Positions 43,975 to 53,348 of a DNA stretch of 64,000 nt are shown here, one piece after another. Position 1 is the first letter of the stretch; each line of letters starts with the position of its first letter. The notes beneath the pieces were generated by a model. It did not search any database. It was not told where the DNA came from and saw only the letters and a list, made by a program, of their open reading frames with translations. The position numbers and the translations under genes were made by a program. Origin of the DNA: JAGWBG01 sp034421095 (lineage in GTDB: Bacteria; Chloroflexota; Dehalococcoidia; Lucifugimonadales; JAGWBF01); assembly GCA_034421095.1 (NCBI GenBank), contig DAOUKR010000035.1, positions 146,106-210,105 on the forward strand, given 5' to 3'.

Positions 43975-44676
43975 CTAATCGCGTAGGTGCTGCTGGAACC
44001 AAGCCAGGAGCTTGCCCCAGGAGTCCCCGGCCGCATCGGCACGGTAGGCGTCGTTGCCGTTCCACTGGAAAGAGTGTCCGGAACCCGGATAAGAGTGGAA
44101 GCTGTGGACCTTGCCGTGACGTGTAAGCTCTGCGTCCAGCTTCCTCATATCTTCCGGGGTCGGGTTGGGGTCGTCCTCCCCGAAGAACCCGATTAGCGGG
44201 CAGCCGATGTTCGCAGTGCGATCAAAGGGCGCAGGACCATCGCCCCAGATTGCCATGGTGTTCCCTGGATAGAAGGCTGCGGCAGCCTTGAGTGACGGGT
44301 TAACGGCAGCCATCAGGTAGGATGTCCTCCCACCCAGGCAAAACCCCATGATGCCAATCCTGTCGCCGCGCACTGAGGGGTGTCTCCTCAGAAGGTCAAT
44401 AGCAGCGTTGACGTCCTTGATGGTATTCTCATCCCGCAGTTGGCTGAATTTGGTCGGGGTGTCGGTAACTTCCGGGTCTACCCGATGGTGTATGTCCGGG
44501 GCTATAACGGCGTATCCCGCCTGCGATACCCTGTTCACCATCTCCTGTACCCAATCGTCAAGATATCCATGGTGCATAAGGACAACACCCGGATGGGGGC
44601 CCGGGCTATCCGGGATACTGGTGTATGACCACATCTGTTGCCCATCCACGTGTACTGTAGTCCACTGAGACGGCAT
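43975..44676 (-). CDS. Dienelactone hydrolase-family alpha/beta hydrolase
   Basis: A 233-residue hydrolase. The start is the ATG at 44676, which has AGGAGGG before it; a longer in-frame start adds 28 residues without family similarity. GVVLMHHGYLDDWVQEMVN is the oxyanion part, IGIMGFCLGGRTSYLMAAV holds the nucleophile cysteine/serine position (here cysteine, as in dienelactone hydrolases), and HSYPGSGHSF contains the catalytic histidine. GFFGEDDPNPTPEDM gives the acid. It would open lactone rings formed in aromatic degradation, consistent with a catabolic setting, but the substrate is not known. Confidence 0.85.
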   Translation of the reverse strand: MPSQWTTVHVDGQQMWSYTSIPDSPGPHPGVVLMHHGYLDDWVQEMVNRVSQAGYAVIAPDIHHRVDPEVTDTPTKFSQLRDENTIKDVNAAIDLLRRHPSVRGDRIGIMGFCLGGRTSYLMAAVNPSLKAAAAFYPGNTMAIWGDGPAPFDRTANIGCPLIGFFGEDDPNPTPEDMRKLDAELTRHGKVHSFHSYPGSGHSFQWNGNDAYRADAAGDSWGKLLAWFQQHLRD

Positions 44677-44813
44677 CTTCTTTCCCTCCTGACTGGAAAA
44701 CTGGGCTGCCAATGAGCCTGTGCCCGTTCCGGCATCGGCTACTGTTGGTGCTTGTGGCAATTCTATCCGTGCTCAACAGTGCCGTCAAGGTCAGTCGGCG
44801 AAAAGCGGCTTGA

Positions 44814-44842
44814 TTGACAAGGTTGTGAATATTTGCTATGCT
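44814..44842 (+). promoter_or_regulatory. Sigma70-type promoter of the peptide-type ABC operon
   Basis: A perfect TTGACA at 44814-44819, a 17-nt spacer and TATGCT at 44837-44842. Transcription would start near 44849, leaving a leader of about 165 nt before the binding-protein gene. Confidence 0.6.
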
Positions 44843-45013
44843 TTGCCATCCGTCAAGTGATGTATACCAAAGTCCGACCTGACGAATAATATGGTTTCGT
44901 TGGGTCCCAGTGAGCGCGTTCTTGCCGGGAAGTCTGATGGGAGAGCCAGCGCTATTGATATAAGCACCCCGTAACGCAGTAAGGCACACCGCTAACGGCA
45001 TGGAGGTGTAGTG

Positions 45014-46930
45014 ATGTTCCGTTCCCCGTTTTTGAAGCCCGGATACCATGTCATGGTCCCGCTCCTTCTGGTGCTGATGTTGGCAATAGCGGTGGCGTGC
45101 GGAGGAGATGCGACCTCGACGCCACAACCAACCGACACACCCCAGCCTACTGCGACGGCGCAGCCTACCTCACCACCAGCTCCAGAGCCTACTGAAACTC
45201 CCGTTACCGGTGAGGTGCCTGACCCGACCGCGACCCCGAGGCCCACGCCTCCCCCGACCCCAACCGTCGCTGCAACTCCGGTGCCAACTCCCACAGCCAG
45301 ACCTACGCCCACCCCGGCCCCCGTTGTGGGCGATCCGGTGGCAAGCCGTCTGGTGGTTGCCGTACAACCGCCTGCTCAGCAGTCCACCCTGGACTGCGGG
45401 GTCCAGGGTGTCGCCCAGTTCCAACACAGACCCGCGATGGACCTACTCCTGAGCCTGGACCGCTACACCAGCGAGCGCATACCGGAACTGGCTACGTCAT
45501 GGAGCTTGTCGCCAGATGGCAAGGAATGGACATTCAACCTTCGAGAGGATGTGCCCTGGCATTTCGGATATGGCGAATTTACCGCCCATGATGCCGTTAA
45601 CTCTAGGGCGATTTTCGTTGAGGCGGACTGCAGGGGCAGCGACACCCCATATTTCCGGGATGACCCGGAAGTCCAGGTTGAGGCAATAGATGACTATACA
45701 GTGCTTTTCCGCCTGATTGGGCGCCCGGACATCTTCTTCAACGACAAAGTCGGGTTGAGGTCGGGCTGGCCCATGACTAGCAAGGCCCAGTGGGACGAGG
45801 GATGCCCGAACGCACCAGAAGGGTATGGAGAGCTGGGCTTCTGCAAGGCCGGTGAGGATGGCGTGGCGGCGAAACCGGCACGGACCGGCCCCTATCAGTT
45901 CGTGAGCTTCACGGAAAACGTGGGCTACGTGTATGAGCGGGTCCCCTATGAACACTGGAGGGTGACCCCGGACTTCGAGCAGTTGGACATGAGGTTTATA
46001 CGGGAACCTGCCACCCGGCTGGCTGCGATGGAGACAAAGCAAGTCCATCTCTCGTCTCTCCCCAATAATCTCCTCGACCAGGCCATTGACGGAGGACTGG
46101 ACACCACCTTGAGCACATTCCCGGCCCTTGGCCCCCACTACATGTTCGGCGGACTCTACTATGATGATGAAATAAGAGAGCATCTCGACACCTCCTACCC
46201 CTGGGCCGCCGAGGGCGAAGTGGGACGCAAGGTGCGGCAAGCCATGAACAAGGCCATTGACCGGGACCAGCTGAACAGGGCTTTCTTCCAGGGCCGGGGC
46301 AGGACGATGTACGTGGCCGGCGTAGACCCCACCATTCGAGGCTACGTCCCAGCATGGGAGGAAAGGTTTGAGGAAGCGTACGGCTTTGACCAGGACCGTG
46401 CCAGGGAGCTTCTAGCTGAAGCAGGCTTCCCCGATGGGTTTGAGACAACCCTGATGGGGTATGCCACGCCAGGCGTACCGGAGATGGCGGACGTTGCCGA
46501 GGCCATAGCAGGCATGTGGGAGGCCGTGGGGATAACGGTGGCACTGGACGACAGGGAGTACGGCAGATGGCGTCAGGAGTACAGGGAATTGAGGTCCAAC
46601 TGCTGTATATACTCCTTCTCGGTCTCCCCGTTGGAACCAAACATCATGATATATTTCTGGTGGATGCCGGGACGGATCTTCCGTGGCTACACCAGCAACA
46701 CCCTCAGCGCGAACTTCCGAGCGGCCGGGGAAGAGTTGACCCAAGAAGGCCAGACTCCCTTCTTCCAGGCGGTCCACGAGGAGCTATTCAGCGAGTTCTC
46801 TCACATACCACTGTTCTATCTGCCCGGTATAGTGACCATAGACCCCGATGTGGTGGCGGAATATACGTGGTGGGGGAATGCGGGTGGCTTGCACAGTCAC
46901 CTGGAGTATGTCCAGGTAGTAAGGAAGTGA
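45014..46930 (+). CDS. Peptide/nickel-type ABC transporter substrate-binding lipoprotein
   Basis: A 638-residue SBP_bac_5 protein. The signal peptide ends in a lipobox (AIAVACGGD). A Pro/Thr linker of about 75 residues follows, then a fold with DLLLSLDRYTSERIPELATS, DGKEWTFNLREDVPWHFG and TAHDAVNS. The late VRQAMNKAIDRDQLNRAFF and AGFPDGFETTL are the class C hallmarks. The preferred ATG at 45014 follows GGAGGT by six bases. It precedes dppB- and dppC-like permeases. Ligands of the family include peptides, opines, nickel and sugars; the binding pocket cannot be read here. Confidence 0.9.
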   Translation: MFRSPFLKPGYHVMVPLLLVLMLAIAVACGGDATSTPQPTDTPQPTATAQPTSPPAPEPTETPVTGEVPDPTATPRPTPPPTPTVAATPVPTPTARPTPTPAPVVGDPVASRLVVAVQPPAQQSTLDCGVQGVAQFQHRPAMDLLLSLDRYTSERIPELATSWSLSPDGKEWTFNLREDVPWHFGYGEFTAHDAVNSRAIFVEADCRGSDTPYFRDDPEVQVEAIDDYTVLFRLIGRPDIFFNDKVGLRSGWPMTSKAQWDEGCPNAPEGYGELGFCKAGEDGVAAKPARTGPYQFVSFTENVGYVYERVPYEHWRVTPDFEQLDMRFIREPATRLAAMETKQVHLSSLPNNLLDQAIDGGLDTTLSTFPALGPHYMFGGLYYDDEIREHLDTSYPWAAEGEVGRKVRQAMNKAIDRDQLNRAFFQGRGRTMYVAGVDPTIRGYVPAWEERFEEAYGFDQDRARELLAEAGFPDGFETTLMGYATPGVPEMADVAEAIAGMWEAVGITVALDDREYGRWRQEYRELRSNCCIYSFSVSPLEPNIMIYFWWMPGRIFRGYTSNTLSANFRAAGEELTQEGQTPFFQAVHEELFSEFSHIPLFYLPGIVTIDPDVVAEYTWWGNAGGLHSHLEYVQVVRK

Positions 46931-46978
46931 GGTAGGGAATAAGCCTCCCTGGCTTTGAAGAACCATAGGGAAAGACCT

Positions 46979-47010
46979 CGCCCCCAGTTCCTTTTTCAGG
47001 GCTGGGGGCG
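46979..47010 (+). terminator. Hairpin between the binding-protein and permease genes
   Basis: CGCCCCCAG (46979-46987) pairs with CTGGGGGCG (47002-47010). A stem of this kind after the first gene of an importer operon commonly lets the binding protein be made in excess over the permeases. No strong T-run follows, so it could equally protect the upstream mRNA. Confidence 0.5.
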
Positions 47011-47067
47011 ACTGTAACTGAGGACTCAAGCCCCGTCTACTAGTCTACTACTCCGCAAGAGGTACAG

Positions 47068-47988
47068 ATGCAGCGATATATCATCCGTCGCCTCGGCCAA
47101 TCGGTACTTGCCATGCTGGTCATAAGTATCGTTATCTTCAGCCTAGTCCGGGTCAGCGGCAACGTACTGGACTATATGCTGCCGCAAGAGGCGACCCAGG
47201 AGATGTACGACCTGGTAGAGGAGGCCTGGGGTCTGGACAAGCCCGTGCACGTGCAGTACCTGGTGTACATGGGGAATTTGCTCCAGGGAGATTTGGGAGA
47301 GTCGGGTAGCTTCCGCGGTAAGAGCGTGGCTGAACTAATCGCCAGCCGCTTTCCCAGCACGCTGCAACTCTCAGGCTTTGCCCTGCTGATAAGCACCCTT
47401 ATGGCCGTGCCCATAGGGGTTATTGCGGCAGTGAAGAAGGACACACCCCTGGACTATATAGGCAAGATAGTTGCCCTCGTAGGCCAGTCGGCCCCAGCCT
47501 TCGCTATCGGTCTAATCCTCATGTGGATATTTGCCGTGGAGTTGGGATGGCTTCCGGCTTTCGGAAAGGGTGGCATAGAGCACATGATACTCCCGGGCAT
47601 CGCCCTGGGGTGGTTCCAGGTGGCGGCGTTGATGCGCCTTACTCGTTCTTCTATGCTGGAGGTGCTGGACAGCGAATACGTCAAGCTGGCTCGAATCAAG
47701 GGTGTACCGGAGTGGAAGGTCATCTGGAAACATTGTTTCCGCAACGCCCTCATCGTTCCACTCACATATATGGGGCTTATCGGCGCCGTGCTCATCACCG
47801 GTGCGGTGGTCACCGAGACCGTCTTTGCCTGGCCTGGCTTGGGTTTGCTGGTCATCGAAGCTATCATAACCCGGGACTATCTGCTGGTGCAGGGGGTAGT
47901 GCTCTTCTTTACCGCCGGCTTCATCTTGATTAACCTACTGGTGGACATTGTATATGCCTACGTTGACCCACGCATCCGATACGCTTGA
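47068..47988 (+). CDS. Peptide/nickel-type ABC transporter permease (DppB-like)
   Basis: A 306-residue permease with six membrane segments. It has the N-terminal YIIRRLGQSVLAMLVISIVI, LGLDKPVHVQYL-type sequence (WGLDKPVHVQYLVYMGNLLQ) and the EAA loop YVKLARIKGVPEWKVIWKHC. GAVVTETVFAWPGLGLLVIE is the conserved last part. GAGGT precedes the ATG. No ATPase gene follows dppC, so the system must borrow one. Confidence 0.9.
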   Translation: MQRYIIRRLGQSVLAMLVISIVIFSLVRVSGNVLDYMLPQEATQEMYDLVEEAWGLDKPVHVQYLVYMGNLLQGDLGESGSFRGKSVAELIASRFPSTLQLSGFALLISTLMAVPIGVIAAVKKDTPLDYIGKIVALVGQSAPAFAIGLILMWIFAVELGWLPAFGKGGIEHMILPGIALGWFQVAALMRLTRSSMLEVLDSEYVKLARIKGVPEWKVIWKHCFRNALIVPLTYMGLIGAVLITGAVVTETVFAWPGLGLLVIEAIITRDYLLVQGVVLFFTAGFILINLLVDIVYAYVDPRIRYA

Positions 47989-48024
47989 TTCCCACTACCT
48001 GACGGGGTTGGAGGGTGTCGCCCT

Positions 48025-49104
48025 ATGGCAGCGATAGCCGTACCCGGAAGAAGGGCCTGGGGTGTGGTCCCAGGGCTGTTGCGGGGAGCGTCCAAGGCCC
48101 GGCGCTATCCCCTGTTGCCGCTGGCTGTTCTGATGTTACTTCTGGTTATTCCCGCCATCTTCGCCGATTTGATTGCGCCCCACGACCACCGGATAGGTAA
48201 TCTGGAGGACGTAAAGCTGCCACCCTTCTGGGTAGGACCCGATGCGTCGGTAAAAGAGGTGGTGGATAGGAAGACCGGCGGAAGGGAAGAGCGACAAGGC
48301 CAGATTCTCCTCAGCGATGCCCAGCGGAGGATGGAAATCGGAGATGCCACGGTCGTGGGCGGCTCCCCGAACCAGGAGGTGTCCGTCGGAGATGAGGTAG
48401 AGATAGTTAGCCAGCGTGGGGGGTCAACCAAATACTTACTGGGGACAGACAAGCATGGAAGGGATATACTGAGCAGGATAATCCACGGTGCCAGGGTATC
48501 CCTGACTGTCTCCCTGTTGGCCGTGTTCCTGGGCGGAGGCATAGGGACCATCCTCGGTCTGATTGCAGGTTACTTTGGAGGCATCTGGGATGGCTTAATC
48601 ATGCGTCTGGTAGACCTTATGTTGGCTTTTCCAAGCATCCTGCTGGCTTTGGTGATGGTGGCCGCTATAGGGTCCGGCTACAGCACAGTGATTATAGTCA
48701 TAGTGGTGCTTCTGTGGTCCCGCTATGCCCGTGTGGTGCGAGGGGAGGCTTTGGCCATCAAACAAAGCGACTACATTGCACGCGCTCGCGTGGCGGGCGC
48801 TTCCCACGTGCGCATCATGATACGTCACATCTTCCCCAACCTTGTAAATACCGTGATTGTGCTGGCTACCCTGGAAGTCGGCGCCGTTATCATCCTGGAG
48901 TCTACACTCAGCTTTCTGGGGGCTGGTATCCCCCGTCCCACTCCCGCGTGGGGTGTGATGGTGGCCGACGGACGCGAGCTAATAATCGCCAACTGGTGGA
49001 TTTTCTTCTTTCCCACGATGGCTATTGTGCTCACGGTTCTGTCTATGAACCTATTGGGTGACTGGTTGAGAGACCGACTGGATCCCAGGTTGAGGAACGT
49101 GTAG
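48025..49104 (+). CDS. Peptide/nickel-type ABC transporter permease (DppC-like)
   Basis: The partner permease, 359 residues. After the first membrane segment (PLAVLMLLLVIPAIFADLIA) a hydrophilic stretch of about 80 residues (roughly 60-140) comes before the conserved LLGTDKHGRDILSRIIHGAR. In ordinary DppC about 20-25 residues lie here, so this is a loop insertion rich in charged residues. The EAA loop YIARARVAGASHVRIMIRHI and the closing TLSFLGAGIPRPTPAWGVM are intact. It ends the three-gene operon; dppD and dppF are absent. Confidence 0.88.
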   Translation: MAAIAVPGRRAWGVVPGLLRGASKARRYPLLPLAVLMLLLVIPAIFADLIAPHDHRIGNLEDVKLPPFWVGPDASVKEVVDRKTGGREERQGQILLSDAQRRMEIGDATVVGGSPNQEVSVGDEVEIVSQRGGSTKYLLGTDKHGRDILSRIIHGARVSLTVSLLAVFLGGGIGTILGLIAGYFGGIWDGLIMRLVDLMLAFPSILLALVMVAAIGSGYSTVIIVIVVLLWSRYARVVRGEALAIKQSDYIARARVAGASHVRIMIRHIFPNLVNTVIVLATLEVGAVIILESTLSFLGAGIPRPTPAWGVMVADGRELIIANWWIFFFPTMAIVLTVLSMNLLGDWLRDRLDPRLRNV

Positions 49105-49120
49105 GACTCTCACGGCATAT

Positions 49121-49380
49121 TCATTTCACCCCCACGCCAAGGCCCGTTCTGGAGCTCCAATCAGACCCGGGTCGCACTCCATCTGGTAAATAGACAATAC
49201 GAGTTGGCGGAATGGGCCCCTCGGCCATGAAGTCCACCCAATAGAACACCGAGTAATACGCCTTTACCAGTCCCACGATCTCAAGCTCCACTTCTGCGCG
49301 CGCCCAGTCAACGCCTGAACTAGCAGTTGTCTCTCACCGTTGACCTGCGTTCCTCTAGCCAGAGAGAAGGTCAAACGCAT
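49121..49380 (-). pseudogene. Frameshifted remnant of a small gene
   Basis: On the minus strand one frame gives MRLTFSLARGTQVNGERQLL, and after about 22 codons the neighbouring frame continues with DWARAEVELEIVGLVKAYYS, then VFYWVDFMAEGPIPPTRIVY and a stop at 49121. Both parts have coding character and join at about 49312 through a shift of one base, so this appears to be a decayed gene. I do not recognise the family. It faces the ABC operon and lies before the SDR gene. Confidence 0.45.
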
Positions 49381-49386
49381 CCATAG

Positions 49387-49414
49387 CTGACTCTCTTTGA
49401 AGATGCGATATAAT
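49387..49414 (+). promoter_or_regulatory. Candidate promoter for the SDR gene
   Basis: A perfect TATAAT at 49409-49414, preceded 16 nt upstream by CTGACT (49387-49392), which matches four of six -35 bases. Transcription would begin near 49421, 41 nt before the ATG. Confidence 0.5.
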
Positions 49415-49461
49415 GGTGTGAGCTAGTACGATAGACACAGATATTCAAGGTAGGGAAGCGG

Positions 49462-50967
49462 ATGACCCGACCCGGAACGATTCTGGTCACCGGCGTCACC
49501 GGCTACATCGGCGGCAGATTGACTCCACGCCTGGTCCAGGAGGGACACCAAGTTCGAGTTCTGGCCCGCAGCCGGGAGCGTATCCTTTCCCGCTCCTGGA
49601 GTAGTAGGGTGGAAGTGGCTGTAGGGGACGCCCTCAATCCCGAAACCCTGTCGGAAGCGCTCGCAGGCGTAGATTGTGCGTACTATTTGATTCACAGCAT
49701 GGCCAGCAAGTCCGGGTTTCAGGAATTGGACCTCCAGGCTGCCCGCACATTTGGTGAAGCCGCCAGGAAAGCGGGAGTCAACCGCATCATATATCTGGGT
49801 GGCCTAGGAGACCCGGAAGACGAGCTATCGCCGCACCTTCGCTCCCGTCAAGAGACCGGACAGGCGCTCCGGGACAGTGGTGTGCCGGTCACCGAGTTCC
49901 GGGCCGCTGTGATTGTCGGATCGGGCAGCATATCGTTCGAGATGATTCGCCACTTGGTTGAACGCCTGCCTATTATGGTTTGTCCCAAATGGATTTACTC
50001 TCGCATACAGCCCATTGCGATAGACGACCTCCTGGAGTACCTTGTTGCGGCCCTGTACGAACCTGAAAGCCGGGGGCGCATCATTGAGATTGGTGGAGAA
50101 GATGTCACCACCTACAAGGGGTTGATGCTCGGATACGCCAGAGCAAGGGGTCTCCGGAGACTCCTGTTATCTGTCCCGGTCCTTACTCCCAGGCTGTCGT
50201 CCTACTGGGTGCATTGGACCACGCCCATTCCTGCCAAGATTACCGCCGCCCTTGTAGAAGGACTCCGCAACGACGTAGTAGTGACGGACAACCTTGCCCG
50301 CACCCTATTCCCCCACATTGAGCCTCGGGACTACTCATCAGCCATCGAAGGCGTGATTGAAGATCTTGACAACGGTCGGATAGACACCTCATGGAGTGAT
50401 GCAGTGGACACCGCCGATAACAGGGAGGGGACAGTGCGTCTCCAATCCCAACAAGGCATGATCAAGGAGCAGCGACGCCGTTCGACCTCGGCGTCGGCCG
50501 GAGATGTCTACAAGATACTCATGGGTATAGGAGCCGATAGAGGATGGTACTTCGCCAACTGGGCTTGGCGGTTGCGGGGCATGGTAGACCGCCTGCTGGG
50601 GGGCGCCGGCCTCCGCAGGGGGCGACGCCATCCGGATGACCTTCGTGTCGGCGACGCTCTGGACTTCTGGCGAGTGGAAGCATTGGAGCCAGGCCACCTG
50701 ATTCGCCTCAGGGCCGAGATGAAACTGCCCGGCCGAGCCTGGCTGCAGTACGAGGTTAGAGAGACCGGGAGCGGGGCATCCCAACTGGAGCAAACGGCGA
50801 TGTTCATACCCAGAGGCTTGCCTGGTCTGCTCTACTGGTACGGCCTCTATCCCATCCACGGCTGGATCTTCAGCGGGCTGGTCAAGGCAATTGCCCGGCG
50901 AGCTGAGGGTGTGACAGCCTCGCCTGCAGGTAGTGTTCCACCGGACCGACGGGGTTCCCAGGGTTGA
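49462..50967 (+). CDS. SDR-family NAD(P)-binding protein with DUF2867 C-terminal domain
   Basis: A 501-residue protein. Residues 1-230 form an atypical short-chain dehydrogenase: ILVTGVTGYIGGRLTPRL is the cofactor loop, VAVGDALNPETLSEALAGVD and AYYLIHSMAS follow as in NAD-binding YbjT-like proteins. The remaining half corresponds to the DUF2867 region, e.g. GDVYKILMGIGADRGWYFAN, DALDFWRVEALEPG, and a late PRGLPGLLYWYGLYPIHGWI which is the hydrophobic signature of that domain. Its reaction is unknown. It stands alone. Confidence 0.85.
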   Translation: MTRPGTILVTGVTGYIGGRLTPRLVQEGHQVRVLARSRERILSRSWSSRVEVAVGDALNPETLSEALAGVDCAYYLIHSMASKSGFQELDLQAARTFGEAARKAGVNRIIYLGGLGDPEDELSPHLRSRQETGQALRDSGVPVTEFRAAVIVGSGSISFEMIRHLVERLPIMVCPKWIYSRIQPIAIDDLLEYLVAALYEPESRGRIIEIGGEDVTTYKGLMLGYARARGLRRLLLSVPVLTPRLSSYWVHWTTPIPAKITAALVEGLRNDVVVTDNLARTLFPHIEPRDYSSAIEGVIEDLDNGRIDTSWSDAVDTADNREGTVRLQSQQGMIKEQRRRSTSASAGDVYKILMGIGADRGWYFANWAWRLRGMVDRLLGGAGLRRGRRHPDDLRVGDALDFWRVEALEPGHLIRLRAEMKLPGRAWLQYEVRETGSGASQLEQTAMFIPRGLPGLLYWYGLYPIHGWIFSGLVKAIARRAEGVTASPAGSVPPDRRGSQG

Positions 50968-51240
50968 AGGGAAGTGGATATGATTCAAAGAGGGAGAGAA
51001 ACCATTCCAAGGGTCTGTCCAAAGGCTGAGAGTACATCAAAGCTTCCTCCGGGTTCCTGGTAGGCAGAGCAGGCAAGCCCCCGCATCATCCGTGAGAGTA
51101 TCGCACGGGTATCCCGACGGAAGCAATCGGAAATCAGCGGGCAAGGAGGTCTTGGCTCAGATGAGGGTATTGCATTGCTGTGCGACGCCAACGTAGTTGA
51201 CGCGGGCGCGCGCCAACGCGGAATGGAAGTTCAAGACCCC

Positions 51241-52089
51241 TTAGTGAGGCGAATCCGCCCTCGGCATCTTGTAGCCGACACGGACCTCGGTGATGATGTA
51301 GACCGGGTTGTTGGCATCGTCACCAAGCTTGCGGCGGATGGAACTTATGGCGGTGCGTATGGGCCGAACGTCGCCGTCCCTTTCCGAGCCCCACACCCGC
51401 CTCAGCAGGTGCTCGTAAGTCACAACGCGCCCAGCGTTGACAGACAGCTCGACGAGCAGCTGGTACTGGATGGCAGTCAAGTCTACCGGATTCCCCCTGA
51501 GGGTGACGAGGCGTTCGGCATAATTTATGGTCAGTTCTCCTACTAAATAGGGAATAGACGGCTCTGAAGTTGTGCGTCTACGCAGGACGGCCCTGATGCG
51601 GGCCACGAGCTCAGTAGGTGAGAAAGGCTTGACCACATAGTCGTCGGCACCCATCTCGAAGGCCCTGGCGACGAGTTGGTTCTGACCGTAGGCGGACACG
51701 AAGATTACCGGTACGTCTCCTGTGCTCATCATGTCCTTCATCAAATCGACCCCATCGACTCCGGGCAGCATCAGGTCGAGAAGGACCAGATGGGGCCTTT
51801 CCTCCTCCAAAAGGCGAGGCACGTTGTCCGGGTCTGTGGTGGCAATTACAGTGTAACCCGAATTAACCAAGGCGTCGCGAATGTACCTGAGCGCCTGGTC
51901 GTCGTCGTCCACGGCCAAGATACGCGTATGTTCACTCACCAACTTTCGCCTGGGTCGGGTGGCCTGCTGATGCGTCGGTGCTGGCGAGACGAATCCCGCC
52001 TCATCGACCGTCGGAAGCGTGAAGGTGAATTTTGCTCCCAGGCCCGGCCCTTCGCTCTCGGCCCATATCCGGCCCCCGTGTGCCTCCAC
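51241..52089 (-). CDS. Receiver and winged-helix part of a split histidine kinase-regulator
   Basis: This reading frame starts at GTG 52089 with MEAHGGRIWAESEGPG, the end of a kinase ATPase domain (last G box and strand), not a natural N-terminus. After a linker a receiver domain follows (ILAVDDDDQ, phosphoacceptor in VLLDLMLPGVDG, lysine in VVKPFSPTEL). A C-terminal OmpR-like winged helix (LTAIQYQLLVELSVNAGRVV, IRTAISSIRRKLG) completes it. The frame continues the kinase encoded at 52089-53348 if one G is added to the G7 run at 52135-52141. So it is most likely the C-terminal part of a single fused kinase-regulator. Confidence 0.75.
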   Translation of the reverse strand: MEAHGGRIWAESEGPGLGAKFTFTLPTVDEAGFVSPAPTHQQATRPRRKLVSEHTRILAVDDDDQALRYIRDALVNSGYTVIATTDPDNVPRLLEEERPHLVLLDLMLPGVDGVDLMKDMMSTGDVPVIFVSAYGQNQLVARAFEMGADDYVVKPFSPTELVARIRAVLRRRTTSEPSIPYLVGELTINYAERLVTLRGNPVDLTAIQYQLLVELSVNAGRVVTYEHLLRRVWGSERDGDVRPIRTAISSIRRKLGDDANNPVYIITEVRVGYKMPRADSPH

Positions 52090-53348
52090 TATCCCCTTGC
52101 AGACGGCGAGTCCGAGCCCGGTGTCCCCCCCTGCTCCTCTGCCTCGAGCCGGGAGAACTTCCTGAACAGGTGCGGCAGGCTCTCTGCGGGGATTCCTCTG
52201 CCTTCGTCTGAGACAGACACTGAGACTTGCAGGTCACCCGGAGCGGGGCTCACCTTGATGGTGGACGACTCCGGTGAATGCCGTGCAGCATTGTCCAGCA
52301 AGTTGCCAAGAACTTGGAGGATGCGCGACCTGTCGGCCATGGTCCAAGGTAGGTCCTGTGGTAAGTCGATGCGAAGGTTATGTCCGTGCCCGCCGATACG
52401 GAACGCGTTCCCGACCTCACCCATCAGCGCTACCAAGTCCGTTGGCCCTGGTGAGACCGGCAGGGTGCCCGTCTCTATGCGGGCCACGTCGAGCAAGTCT
52501 GCTATCAGCGCGCGCATACGGTCGGTCTGTTCCAAGATAATCCGATGGAACTGGCGCATCTCCGCAGGATGCATGTCGGAGGGCTCTTCCAGCAGCGCGG
52601 ATACCGAGCCCCTCACCGTGGCCAGGGGAGTGCGCAGCTCATGGCTCACCGTCGCCAGGAACTCAGCCCGCATCCGCTCAAGCTCCTCAAGAGAGGTCAT
52701 GTCCTGCATGGTCACGACGACGCTCTCGACCTCTCCCTTTTCGGAGCGGATGGGCGTGGCGTTGATTATGGCTGTAACGCTCCGCCCGTCGGGAACGCGA
52801 AGTACCACCTCCTCCGCCCGCACCGTCTCTCCGGCGCTCAACGCTTGGGCCATCGACACGTTCTGCAAGGATACCTCCCGGCCATCGGCCCGTCGGATCG
52901 TTAGAGTCTCCAAGAGAGCCTCCGAGGGACTGTTCGGCGTCCGCAGGACCTCAATGATCCTCACTGCTTCCCTGTTAAACGACAGCGGCGCCCCCGTTCT
53001 GGCATCGAAGACCGCAACCCCCACGGGAGATGTGTTTATCAGGGTCTCCAGGTCGGACCTCGCCCGCTGCTCCTCCCTGTACCTGCTGGCGTTGGCGATG
53101 ACCATTTCAGCCTGGGAGGCGAACATGACGAGGGTCTCGGCATCCTCTTCGCTGAATCTATTGTCCTCCCGGACATGGCCCAGCCAAATGATCCCCACGG
53201 GCTCGCCCCGATGTCTTATGGGCGCAGCCATCCCGGCAAACACGGTCATCGGCAGCCAGCCATCCAGTCCTGCCGATACTGCATACTCATAGTAATTGTC
53301 CACGCGGAGCGGGCCCGGGATCTTGCTGAAGTGATCAAATATCCTCAT
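52089..53348 (-). CDS. Histidine kinase core of a split kinase-regulator
   Basis: This 419-residue frame contains the end of a GAF domain (IFDHFSKIPGPLRVDNYY), a PAS-like segment (INTSPVGVAVFDARTGAPL) and the HisKA/HATPase core (FLATVSHELRTPLATVRGS, LLDNAARHSPES, SDEGRGIPAESLPHLFRKFS). It ends abruptly in GGTPGSDSPSARG; adding one G at the G7 run would instead give the final G box and continue into the receiver part. There is no membrane segment, so it is a cytosolic sensor. The start ATG overlaps the previous stop (ATGA). The upstream GAF start is in another frame. Confidence 0.75.
   Translation of the reverse strand: MRIFDHFSKIPGPLRVDNYYEYAVSAGLDGWLPMTVFAGMAAPIRHRGEPVGIIWLGHVREDNRFSEEDAETLVMFASQAEMVIANASRYREEQRARSDLETLINTSPVGVAVFDARTGAPLSFNREAVRIIEVLRTPNSPSEALLETLTIRRADGREVSLQNVSMAQALSAGETVRAEEVVLRVPDGRSVTAIINATPIRSEKGEVESVVVTMQDMTSLEELERMRAEFLATVSHELRTPLATVRGSVSALLEEPSDMHPAEMRQFHRIILEQTDRMRALIADLLDVARIETGTLPVSPGPTDLVALMGEVGNAFRIGGHGHNLRIDLPQDLPWTMADRSRILQVLGNLLDNAARHSPESSTIKVSPAPGDLQVSVSVSDEGRGIPAESLPHLFRKFSRLEAEEQGGTPGSDSPSARG

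Noticed and set aside
50985..51191. Minus-strand frame of 68 codons between the SDR and response-regulator genes
   Set aside because: No ribosome site, low-complexity Ser/Pro content and no clear motif; the area looks like ordinary intergenic DNA.
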